Below, piece after piece: positions 44,050 to 51,802 of a stretch of DNA of 64,000 nt. Positions within the stretch are counted from its first letter, which is position 1; the number at the start of each line of letters is the position of its first letter. The stretch comes from Ectothiorhodospira mobilis (GTDB taxonomy: Bacteria > Pseudomonadota > Gammaproteobacteria > Ectothiorhodospirales > Ectothiorhodospiraceae). The notes beneath the pieces were generated by a model. It had not been told where the DNA came from and ran no database searches. It saw nothing but the letters and a program-made list of their open reading frames with translations. The translations under genes were made by a program, and so were the position numbers. Location: positions 62,001-126,000 of the forward strand of contig NZ_NRSK01000001.1 in assembly GCF_016584115.1 (NCBI RefSeq). Reading direction: 5' to 3'.

Positions 44050-45158
44050 ACCGCTTCAAGGCACCTGCAAGACGACCCACCCGGACAGCCGACCTGGCCG
44101 CCTGCCGGGATCTGCTGTGCGACGGCTCGCGCTCGTTCTATGCCGCCTCCTTCTTCCTGCCCCGGCAGATCCGGGAGCCGGCCACGGCCATGTACGCCTT
44201 CTGCCGGCTGGCGGACGACGCCATCGATCTGGATGAACGGGGTGATGGTCTGGAACGCATGCAGGACCGGCTGGACCGCATCTATGCCGGCGAACCCAGG
44301 GATTTTGCCGCGGACCGGGCCTTTGCCCGGGTGGTGGAGCGTTTCTCCATCCCCAAGGCCCTGCCCCAGGCCCTGCTGGAGGGGTTCGAATGGGACACCG
44401 GCGGGCGCACCTATCCGGACCAGGCCGCGCTGGAGGACTATGGGGCCCGGGTGGCGGGCACCGTGGGGGCCATGATGACCCTGGTGATGGGGGTGCGCTC
44501 CCCGGATGCCCTGGCCCGGGCCTGTGACATGGGCGTGGCCATGCAGCTCACCAACATCGCCCGGGATGTGGGCGAGGACGCCCGCAATGGACGCATCTAT
44601 CTGCCTTTGGAGTGGATGCATGAGGAGGGGGTGGACCCGGAGGCCTTCCTGGCCCAGCCCCGCTTCACGCCGGGCCTGGGGCGGGTGGTGCAGCGCCTGC
44701 TGGCGGCGGCGGATGTCCTCTACGAGCGCGGGGCCGTGGGCATCCAGACCCTGCCGCCGTCCTGCCGCCCCGGGATCCAGGCCGCCATGGTCCTGTATGC
44801 GGAGATCGGCCGGGAGGTGGAACGCAACGGGCTGGACTCCGTGACCCGGCGGGCGGTGGTTCCCCCGGCGCGCAAGATCCGCGCCCTTTCCCGCATCCTC
44901 CAGCGCTGCTCCGCCGAGGAGCTGCAGGCCATGAACCGCATCCTGGCGGAGGAGCCCCTGGAGGCCAACCGCTTCCTCGTGGATGCGGTGCGCGAGCAAT
45001 CCATGGAGGCGGGCAGCGTGCGCCCCGCGGCCCTGGCCATGGGACGGCTGGAACACCGCCTCATGTGGCTGCACAACCTCTTCCTCCGCCTGGAACAACG
45101 GGATACCGGCGCCGGCGTGCAACGGGGGACACGCCGGCGCAGTCCGGTGGCGGGCTGA
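44046..45158 (+). CDS. crtB: Phytoene synthase CrtB
   Basis: Condenses two geranylgeranyl diphosphates to phytoene, the committed step of C40 carotenoids. Aspartate-rich motifs YAFCRLADDAIDLDE and NIARDVGEDARNGRIYLP. 370 residues, somewhat longer than HpnC/HpnD because of a C-terminal helix extension (RPAALAMGRLEHRLMWLHNLF). ATG 44046 lies in an ATGA overlap with crtI. Its stop faces that of crtC with 6 bases between. Confidence 0.95.
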   Translation: MNRFKAPARRPTRTADLAACRDLLCDGSRSFYAASFFLPRQIREPATAMYAFCRLADDAIDLDERGDGLERMQDRLDRIYAGEPRDFAADRAFARVVERFSIPKALPQALLEGFEWDTGGRTYPDQAALEDYGARVAGTVGAMMTLVMGVRSPDALARACDMGVAMQLTNIARDVGEDARNGRIYLPLEWMHEEGVDPEAFLAQPRFTPGLGRVVQRLLAAADVLYERGAVGIQTLPPSCRPGIQAAMVLYAEIGREVERNGLDSVTRRAVVPPARKIRALSRILQRCSAEELQAMNRILAEEPLEANRFLVDAVREQSMEAGSVRPAALAMGRLEHRLMWLHNLFLRLEQRDTGAGVQRGTRRRSPVAG

Positions 45159-45164
45159 GCCCTC

Positions 45165-46049
45165 CTAGCCCCGGGCCCGCCGGGGCATGCGAAAGGGCAG
45201 CATCCACTGCACCACCGGGGAGATAAACCGGTCCAGGGACAGGCTCTCGTGGAAGGCGGTGACCTGTTCCCCGTGGATGCCCATGTCCACCAGGGAGCGG
45301 GCGTAGAAGGGGGTGTCCTCCAGGGTCTGACGGATCCGGGCACTGCCGGCGTCCGCCCGGGTACCCCGTGGGGCCCGCCATACGGTGGCCGTGGGCAGGG
45401 TCTGGTGCGGCGGCGGTGTCATCGCTTCGGCCCGGCCCCGGTCGTCAAAGCGCAGGCTCAACAGGCGGTGCTCCTCCTCGCGGGTCCGCGCCTCGTAGAG
45501 TACCACCGTGCCTCCGTCCCCCATGGGGGCCCGGGACCAGTCCCAGTAGCAAAATCCCGCCTCCAGGGGTTCTTCCCCCCGGTTGCTGTCCAGGTAGGCA
45601 TGCCCCTCCCAGCGCATGGCTGGATGATTCATTTCGACGCGGATACGCCCCGACGGGGCCAGCGGTCGCCAATGGTGGCGGCTGCCCCCATCCAGATCGA
45701 AGTGATAGCCCGTGAGGAAGTCCGGGGTGAGGGTGATGGTGCCTTCAAGGCGTGAGGGCAGGGGGGCGGTGACCTCGCGCACCTGCATCACCAGGTGTTC
45801 ACCATCCCACTGGATGCGGCTGGGACCGATGGTCAGGTATCCGTCTCCCCGTGCCAGGTCACCCCGGCCCCGTTCCGTCATGGCCCAGCGCTTGCCGCCC
45901 TCGCCGTACAGGGCCAGGTTCACCGCGCAGTGCTGTTCCGGATCCGCCGATCCGCGCCGCCGCGCACGGGCGTAATAGGGGGAGAAGACGCTGCCCACGA
46001 AGGCGATGAGGGTGAGCCCCCGCCGGCCGTCGTCGCTGAGGGCATCCAC
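45165..46049 (-). CDS. crtC: Carotenoid 1,2-hydratase (hydroxyneurosporene synthase) CrtC
   Basis: Adds water across the 1,2 double bond of acyclic carotenoids. Recognised by DALSDDGRRGLTLIAFVGSVFSPYYARARRRG-type N-terminus (split here by positions 1-30), GPSRIQWDGEHLV, WRPLAPSGRI, GHAYLDSNRGEEPLE and CYWDWSRAP. The conserved region begins about 20 residues before the first usable codon, GTG 46049, at DFSEAVAPGGYLWWYV, yet that stretch has no in-frame ATG/GTG/TTG until ATG 46238 deep inside crtD. The start is therefore unresolved. It follows crtD on the same strand and is probably translationally coupled to it. Confidence 0.85.
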   Translation of the reverse strand: MDALSDDGRRGLTLIAFVGSVFSPYYARARRRGSADPEQHCAVNLALYGEGGKRWAMTERGRGDLARGDGYLTIGPSRIQWDGEHLVMQVREVTAPLPSRLEGTITLTPDFLTGYHFDLDGGSRHHWRPLAPSGRIRVEMNHPAMRWEGHAYLDSNRGEEPLEAGFCYWDWSRAPMGDGGTVVLYEARTREEEHRLLSLRFDDRGRAEAMTPPPHQTLPTATVWRAPRGTRADAGSARIRQTLEDTPFYARSLVDMGIHGEQVTAFHESLSLDRFISPVVQWMLPFRMPRRARG

Positions 46050-46075
46050 ATACCACCAGAGGTACCCACCGGGGG

Positions 46076-47581
46076 CTACCGCTTCCGAGAAGTCAGGTCC
46101 GACAGCAGGGCCGACGCGGCAAGCCGCCCCGAGAGGGTCGCCATCGGCACCCCCGCCCCCGGGTGCACGCTGCCCCCCACCAGGTACAGCCCCGGGATCC
46201 GACTGCGCGTCCCGGGACGATTGAACGATGCCCGCCATCCATGCATCGCCTGGCCGTAGAGGCCGCCCCCCGTCCCCGGAAACAGCTGCTCGAACTGGGG
46301 CGGGGCGGTCACCACCGCCCCTGTCCCCGGGCGCTCCAGTTGCAGTCCACAGCGTTGCAGCAGGCGGAAGCTGGTCTCCTCGCATCGTGCGATCTCCTCG
46401 GGGCTGGGGGCGGGTCGGTCACCCAGGGGGGGGGCGTTCACCAGGCAGAGCAGACGGTCCTCCTGCGGAGAGATCCCGTCGCTGTCCCGGTCGCCCCGGT
46501 CCTGGGCGCAGACGTAGACCGTGGGTTCGGCCGGGAGACGACCGCGGCCGAACACATCCTCGAACTCGGCGTGGTAATCCCGGCAGAAGAATACATTATG
46601 GCGCAGCAGGGGAAAGCCACCCACCGGCGCACGCAGGTTCCAGGTGACGGCGGACAGGGAACGCTGCCGTCCCCGGTCGTGGGCCACGGCCTGGCGGACC
46701 GCAGTCCCCAGATGTCCCTGCTGCAGGGCCGCCACGTCGGCGTTGCTGAGCACGGCATCGGCCCGGATCTCCTCGCCGTCCGCCAGGCGCACCCCCCGGG
46801 CCCGGCCCCCCTGCACCAGGATCTCGGTCACGGCATGGCCGTGGCAAAACCGTGCCCCGCGGCGGGCGGCAAGGTTCGCCAGGGCCCCGGGGATGCGGGC
46901 CATGCCCCCCTCCACCATCCATACCCCCTCCTGCTCCACATGGGCGATGAGCATGAGGGTGGCCGGGGCCTGAAAGGGGGAGGAACCGCAGTAGGTGGAA
47001 TAGCGCGCGAAGAGCTGGCGCAGGCGGGGATCGTGGAAGTGATTCCCCAGGGCCCGCCACAGGGTGTCGTAGGGCGAGATGCGGATCAGGTCCCCCAGCC
47101 CGCGTATGCCGGCCCGGCCCACCAGGGTGGCGGGACTGGGCCGCGGGGCGCGGATGAAGGTGTCCTTGAGGGTGTGGTAGGTGCGCCGCGCCCGTTGGCA
47201 GAAGTCCTGGAAACGGGCGGCCTCGGCGGTTCCGGCAAAGTCGGCAATGGCCCGGGCGGAGTGCCCCGGATCGGCGTGCAGGTCCAGGCGTTCCTCCGGC
47301 CCCCAGGCGTGGCGTGCCAGGAGTCCCATGGGCTGGAGGGTCAGATGGCTCTCCAGGGATTCCCCCACGGCCTCCAGCAACTCGTCGAAGACCCAGCGCA
47401 TGGTGAAGACGGTGGGTCCGGCATCCATGGGTGTCCCGTCGGCCTCCACCTCCCGGATCTTGCCCCCGGGGGCTTGGGCCTTTTCCACCACGGTCACGTC
47501 CAGGCCCCGGTGGGCCAACTCCAGGGCCGCGGAAAGGCCGCCGATACCGGCGCCGATGATCACGATTCTGGGTGTATTCAC
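46076..47581 (-). CDS. crtD: Hydroxyneurosporene/methoxyneurosporene desaturase CrtD
   Basis: FAD-dependent 3,4-desaturase of the spirilloxanthin pathway. 501 residues: VIIGAGIGGLSAALELAHRG, EKAQAPGGKIREVE, MDAGPTVFTMRWVFDEL and the C-terminal LYLVGGSVHPGAGVPMATLSG. The desaturase family also includes CrtI (42508-44049); the MRWVFDELL and YSTYCGSSPFQAPATL segments and the adjacent crtC decide for CrtD. Divergent from crtE across a 108-bp regulatory gap. Confidence 0.94.
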   Translation of the reverse strand: MNTPRIVIIGAGIGGLSAALELAHRGLDVTVVEKAQAPGGKIREVEADGTPMDAGPTVFTMRWVFDELLEAVGESLESHLTLQPMGLLARHAWGPEERLDLHADPGHSARAIADFAGTAEAARFQDFCQRARRTYHTLKDTFIRAPRPSPATLVGRAGIRGLGDLIRISPYDTLWRALGNHFHDPRLRQLFARYSTYCGSSPFQAPATLMLIAHVEQEGVWMVEGGMARIPGALANLAARRGARFCHGHAVTEILVQGGRARGVRLADGEEIRADAVLSNADVAALQQGHLGTAVRQAVAHDRGRQRSLSAVTWNLRAPVGGFPLLRHNVFFCRDYHAEFEDVFGRGRLPAEPTVYVCAQDRGDRDSDGISPQEDRLLCLVNAPPLGDRPAPSPEEIARCEETSFRLLQRCGLQLERPGTGAVVTAPPQFEQLFPGTGGGLYGQAMHGWRASFNRPGTRSRIPGLYLVGGSVHPGAGVPMATLSGRLAASALLSDLTSRKR

Positions 47582-47631
47582 AGCGTTCCCTGTCTCCTGG
47601 GCGGCCTTTGACTCGGCCGGGGGTTGTGTCT

Positions 47632-47670
47632 ATGCTGGACAGCATCCAATACTGACAAGTAAACCTGACA
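47632..47670. promoter_or_regulatory. crtD-crtE divergent control region with two dyads
   Basis: The gap 47582-47689 holds ATGCTG-GA-CAGCAT (47632-47645), a perfect dyad, and TGACAAG...CCTGACA (47653-47670), spaced TGA-N12-ACA, one base off the CrtJ/PpsR consensus on either strand (TGT-N12-TCA on the other). Both divergent promoters must lie in this short gap, so one repressor could control both. Confidence 0.55.
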
Positions 47671-47689
47671 CAGGGGGCTTAGGTAAACC

Positions 47690-48559
47690 ATGGAAGCCAC
47701 GACGCGAATCGAGCAGGCACTGGAACGGGCGCTGGCACATGGTGAATCCCCCGCCGGCCCGCCCCTGCTGCTCGAGTCGATTCGCTACGCAGTCTTCCCC
47801 GGTGGCGCCCGTATCCGCCCCCAGCTGGTGCTGGCGGTGGCCCAGGCCTGTGGGGATGATGCCCCCGAGGTGACGGATGCCGCCGCCGCTGCCATCGAGC
47901 TGATGCACTGCGCCTCCCTGGTGCATGACGATCTGCCCTGTTTTGATGGTGCCGACCTGCGCCGGGGCAAGCCCTCCGTACATGCTGCCTACGGGGAGCG
48001 TCTGGCGGTACTTGCCGGAGACGCCCTCATCGTCGTGGCCATGGAGGCCCTGGCCCGGGGGGCGATGCAGGCGCCCGAACGCCTGGCATCCCTGCTCACC
48101 ACGGTGGGGCAGGGGGTGAGCGTACCCTCCGGGATCATCGCCGGCCAGGCCTGGGAATGCGAACCCCGGGTGGATCTGGCCGAATACCAGCGGGCCAAGA
48201 CCGGCGCCCTGTTCGCCGCCGCCACCATGGCGGGTGCCGCGGCTGCGGGGTATGAACCCGCCCCCTGGCGTGCCCTGGGGGAGAAGCTGGGGGAGGCCTT
48301 CCAGGTGGCCGATGACCTGCGCGATGCCGTGTCCAATCCCGAGGAACTGGGCAAGCCGGTGGGTCAGGACGAGGCCCTGGACCGTCCCAATGCCGTGCGC
48401 CAGCTGGGCGTGAAGGGGGCCACCGAACGGCTCAAACGGCTCCTGGAGGAGGCCATGGCCTCCATTCCCGCCTGCCCCGGGGAGGAGGAACTGCGGGTCC
48501 TGTTGTTGAAGCAGGCCGCTCGCTTCCTGCCCAAGGAACTGGCCCAGCAGGCCGCCTGA
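47690..48559 (+). CDS. crtE: Geranylgeranyl diphosphate synthase CrtE
   Basis: Short-chain isoprenyl diphosphate synthase supplying C20 for both phytoene and bacteriochlorophyll esterification. First aspartate-rich motif VHDDLPCFDGADLRRGKPS, second QVADDLRDAV; YRRAKTG-like lysine site in EYQRAKTGALFAAA. 289 residues. Assigned as CrtE over IspA by position in the carotenoid/bacteriochlorophyll operon. Start ATG 47690; crtF follows 13 bases downstream. Confidence 0.92.
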   Translation: MEATTRIEQALERALAHGESPAGPPLLLESIRYAVFPGGARIRPQLVLAVAQACGDDAPEVTDAAAAAIELMHCASLVHDDLPCFDGADLRRGKPSVHAAYGERLAVLAGDALIVVAMEALARGAMQAPERLASLLTTVGQGVSVPSGIIAGQAWECEPRVDLAEYQRAKTGALFAAATMAGAAAAGYEPAPWRALGEKLGEAFQVADDLRDAVSNPEELGKPVGQDEALDRPNAVRQLGVKGATERLKRLLEEAMASIPACPGEEELRVLLLKQAARFLPKELAQQAA

Positions 48560-48572
48560 TCCCCATCCCATC

Positions 48573-49730
48573 ATGCCTCGTCCCGGCAGACGGCTGGTCG
48601 CGGGGGTGCCGTTTACGGCCCCCTGGCGGGGCGGCCTGCTCCATCTGCGCAACCGCATCCTCTCCAGCCGGCGTTTCCAGCGCTGGGCGGCCGCCTTCCC
48701 CCTGACGCGGCCTGTCGCCAGGCAGCGGTCCCGGGCCCTGTTCGACCTGGTTTCCGGATTTGTCTACTCCCAGATCCTGTACACCTGTGTGCGTCTGGAT
48801 GTCCTGGGCCATGTGCACCGCGAAGGTCCGCAGACCCCGGCACAGCTGGCGGCCTGGATGGAGATGCCTGAGGAGAATGCACTCGTCCTCATCAAGGCCG
48901 CCTGTGCCCTGGGGCTGCTGGAGCCCTTCGGCCGTGGCCGCTACGGCCTGGGGGTGCACGGGGCGGCGATGATGGCCCATCCCGGCATCCCCGCCATGGT
49001 GGCACACCACGCCATGCTCTATGACGACCTGCGCGATCCGCTGGCCCTGTTCCGGGGTGAGGCCGGAGAGACCCGTCTGGGGGCCTATTGGGCCTACGCC
49101 GGGGATCGGCCGCCGGCGGAACTGGAAGGGGCGCACGTCACCCCCTATACCGAGTTGATGGCCGTTTCCCAGCAGTTGGTGGCGGAGGAGATCCTGGATG
49201 CCTTCACCCCCCGGGGCTACCGCCGCCTCATGGATCTGGGAGGGGGGAACGCCACCTTCCTCACCGCCGTGGGGGCGCGGGTGCCGGAGATCCGGCTGAG
49301 GCTCTATGATCTCCCTGCCGTGGCGGAACAGGGCCGCCGCCGCCTGGCGTCTGCAGGTCTGGAGGAGCGCGCGGAGGTCTGCAGCGGGGACTTCTTCCGG
49401 GATCCGCTGCCTCCGGGGGCCGACCTGATCTCCCTGGTGCGCGTGGTCCATGACCACGACGACGCCGACATCCTCGGACTGCTGCAGGCCGCCCGCCAGG
49501 CCCTGGAACCCGGCGGGGCATTGCTTCTGGCCGAACCCATGGCCGGGACCCCCGGGGCCGAGCCCATGGGGGATGCCTATTTCGGCGTCTATCTCTTTGC
49601 CATGGGGCGTGGCCGCCCCCGTACCCCCGAGGAACTGGAGGCCCTGCTGCGGCGGGCGGGGTTCTCCCGGGTGCGTCTTTTGTCCACGCGGAATCCTTTA
49701 TTGACGCGGGTCATGTTGGCCGAACCGTGA
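48573..49730 (+). CDS. crtF: Carotenoid O-methyltransferase (hydroxyneurosporene methyltransferase) CrtF
   Basis: SAM-dependent methylation of the 1-hydroxy group introduced by CrtC, completing spirilloxanthin-type end groups. 385 residues: an N-terminal winged-helix dimerisation domain (ALFDLVSGFVYSQILYTCVRLDVL), SAM motif LMDLGGGNATFLTAVG and RVVHDHDDADILGLLQAARQAL with the catalytic histidine region. Weak ribosome site at ATG 48573. Together crtC, crtD and crtF imply methoxylated acyclic carotenoids. Confidence 0.93.
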   Translation: MPRPGRRLVAGVPFTAPWRGGLLHLRNRILSSRRFQRWAAAFPLTRPVARQRSRALFDLVSGFVYSQILYTCVRLDVLGHVHREGPQTPAQLAAWMEMPEENALVLIKAACALGLLEPFGRGRYGLGVHGAAMMAHPGIPAMVAHHAMLYDDLRDPLALFRGEAGETRLGAYWAYAGDRPPAELEGAHVTPYTELMAVSQQLVAEEILDAFTPRGYRRLMDLGGGNATFLTAVGARVPEIRLRLYDLPAVAEQGRRRLASAGLEERAEVCSGDFFRDPLPPGADLISLVRVVHDHDDADILGLLQAARQALEPGGALLLAEPMAGTPGAEPMGDAYFGVYLFAMGRGRPRTPEELEALLRRAGFSRVRLLSTRNPLLTRVMLAEP

Positions 49731-49741
49731 CCCGGGGCGGG

Positions 49742-49781
49742 TGTGAGTTTGGGTTGACAACCTTTAGGGTCACGCTAGACT
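49742..49781 (+). promoter_or_regulatory. bchC promoter with CrtJ/PpsR operator over the -35 box
   Basis: TGT (49742-49744), 12 bases, ACA (49757-49759) is an exact TGT-N12-ACA site. Its right half is also TTGACA (49754-49759), a consensus -35 box, followed after 16 bp by TAGACT (49776-49781) as -10. Operator and promoter therefore share bases, the arrangement known for bchC of Rhodobacter capsulatus. Confidence 0.75.
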
Positions 49782-49826
49782 TACACGCATATTTCGCAGG
49801 GGTAACCCGCCCCGGGTCCGAACGCC

Positions 49827-50777
49827 ATGAAAGCGACCGCCGTCGTCATCGAAAAGCCCGAGCAACTGGTCGTCAGCGAGCTGGAACTGACCGCTCCGGG
49901 TGATGCCGACGTGGTGGTGGACATCCTCTGGAGCGGCATCAGCACCGGCACGGAACGCCTCCTGTGGACCGGCCGCATGCCCGATTTCCCCGGCATGGGG
50001 TATCCCCTGGTGCCCGGCTACGAGTCCGTCGGGCGGATCGCCGCCGCCGGACCGGATTCCGGCCGCCGGGAAGGGGAAAGGGTCTTCGTGCCCGGCGCCG
50101 CCTGTTACGGTGAGGTGCGGGGACTCTTCGGCGGGGCCGCCTCCCGTGTGGTGGTCCCCGGCGCCAAGGTGGTGCCGCTGCCGGAGGGTCTGGAAGAGGA
50201 GGGCGTCCTCCTGGCCCTGGCCGCCACCGCCTATCACGCCATCTTCCAGGGGCAGCCGCCCCAGGATCACCTCCTGCCCGAACTCATCATCGGCCATGGT
50301 GTGCTTGGCCGCCTCCTGGCCCGTATCGCCGTGGCCACCGGGGGGAGCCCCGTGGTCTGGGAGGTGAACGAGGCCCGCCGGGAAGGGAATGAAGGGTACC
50401 AGGTGGTGCATCCCGATCAGGACACGCGCCAGGACTACGGACGGATCATCGACGTCAGTGGCGATGCCGGCCTGCTGGACACCCTCATCGCCCGCCTCGG
50501 CCGTGGCGGCGAGCTGGTGCTGGCCGGTTTCTACAGCCAGCCGTTGAGTTTTGCCTTCCCCCCGGCCTTCATGCGCGAGGCGCGCCTGCGTTGCGCGGCG
50601 GAATGGCAGCCCGGTGATCTGACGGAGATCAACAACCTGATCGGGTCAGGTCGCGTATCCTTGCACGGACTGATCACGCACCGCCATCCTGTAAGTGAGG
50701 CTCAGCAGGCCTACCAGACGGCCTTCGGTGAGCCACGGTGCCTGAAGATGATTCTGGACTGGAGGAGTGGGCAGTGA
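49827..50777 (+). CDS. bchC: Bacteriochlorophyllide a dehydrogenase BchC
   Basis: Zinc-independent medium-chain dehydrogenase fold oxidising the 3-hydroxyethyl group of 3-hydroxyethyl bacteriochlorophyllide a. 316 residues; SGISTGTERLLWTGRMPDFPG and GYPLVPGYESVG at the N-terminus, PELIIGHGVLGRLLARI as the nucleotide-binding turn, and SFAFPPAFMREARL. First gene behind its own regulated promoter, heading bchCXYZ and probably reading on into puf. The stop overlaps the bchX start (GTGA). Confidence 0.95.
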   Translation: MKATAVVIEKPEQLVVSELELTAPGDADVVVDILWSGISTGTERLLWTGRMPDFPGMGYPLVPGYESVGRIAAAGPDSGRREGERVFVPGAACYGEVRGLFGGAASRVVVPGAKVVPLPEGLEEEGVLLALAATAYHAIFQGQPPQDHLLPELIIGHGVLGRLLARIAVATGGSPVVWEVNEARREGNEGYQVVHPDQDTRQDYGRIIDVSGDAGLLDTLIARLGRGGELVLAGFYSQPLSFAFPPAFMREARLRCAAEWQPGDLTEINNLIGSGRVSLHGLITHRHPVSEAQQAYQTAFGEPRCLKMILDWRSGQ

Positions 50778-51802
50778 AAGGCGCCATCGGCCAGTCCCCG
50801 GTATCCATGCCAGGCCTGCGCGACCGGCTCCGTGAAGGGAGTGGCCGCGACGGTCAACAGCCCAAAGGTGAAACCAGCGTGCAAACCCCTGCTGCCAATC
50901 AGACCCAGATCATTGCCATCTACGGTAAGGGCGGCATCGGGAAGAGTTTCACGCTCTCCAACCTTTCCTACATGCTGGCCCGGCAGGGCAAGCGTGTGCT
51001 GCTCATCGGCTGCGATCCCAAGAGCGACACCACCTCCCTGCTGTTCGGTGGCCGGGCCTGCCCCACCATCATCGACACCGCTGCCAGGAAGAAAGAGGCA
51101 GGCGAAACCCTGGAGATCGGGGATGTCTGCTTCAAGCGGGACGGTGTCTTCGCCATGGAACTGGGTGGCCCCGAGGTGGGGCGCGGCTGTGGTGGCCGCG
51201 GCATCATCCACGGCTTCGAGATCCTGGAGAAGCTGGGATTCCACGAGTGGGGTTTCGACTATGTCCTGCTGGATTTCCTGGGGGATGTGGTCTGCGGCGG
51301 CTTCGGTCTGCCCATCGCCCGGGACCTGTGCCACAAGGTGATCGTGGTGGGGTCCAACGACCTGCAGTCCCTCTACGTGGTGAACAACGTCTGCTCGGCG
51401 GTGGAGTATTTCCGCAAGCTGGGGGGACATGTGGGCGTGGCCGGCATCGTCATCAACAAGGATGACGGCACCGGTGAGGCCCAGGCCTATGCCGAGGCAG
51501 CGCGGATCCCGGTGCTGGCCTCCATCCCGGCCAATGACGACATCCGGCGCAAGAGCGCCAATTACCAGATCGTGGCCCATCCCGACGGGGAATGGGGGCC
51601 GCTCTTCCAGGAATTGTCCACCCAGGTGGCCGAGGCCCCGCCGCAACAGCCCAACCCGCTCACCCAGGACGAGCTCCTGGGTCTGTTCAAGAGCGAGGCC
51701 GTGGGCCGGGATGTGGTGCTGGAGCCGGCGACGCCGGAGGATATGCGCGGCGGCACGGTGGTCAAGAAACCGTCCCTTGAGGTGATCTATGACGATGTCT
51801 GA
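50774..51802 (+). CDS. bchX: Chlorophyllide a reductase iron protein subunit X
   Basis: NifH-like ATPase that passes electrons to BchYZ for reduction of ring B. P-loop YGKGGIGKS, CDPKSDTTSLLFGG, and the two cluster cysteines in GRGCGGRGI and DVVCGGFGLP, which ligate a [4Fe-4S] shared by the dimer. GTG 50774 is preferred since GGAGGAG lies 6 bases upstream and the codon overlaps the bchC stop; about 45 unconserved N-terminal residues precede the NifH fold. 342 residues. Confidence 0.95.
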   Translation: MKGAIGQSPVSMPGLRDRLREGSGRDGQQPKGETSVQTPAANQTQIIAIYGKGGIGKSFTLSNLSYMLARQGKRVLLIGCDPKSDTTSLLFGGRACPTIIDTAARKKEAGETLEIGDVCFKRDGVFAMELGGPEVGRGCGGRGIIHGFEILEKLGFHEWGFDYVLLDFLGDVVCGGFGLPIARDLCHKVIVVGSNDLQSLYVVNNVCSAVEYFRKLGGHVGVAGIVINKDDGTGEAQAYAEAARIPVLASIPANDDIRRKSANYQIVAHPDGEWGPLFQELSTQVAEAPPQQPNPLTQDELLGLFKSEAVGRDVVLEPATPEDMRGGTVVKKPSLEVIYDDV

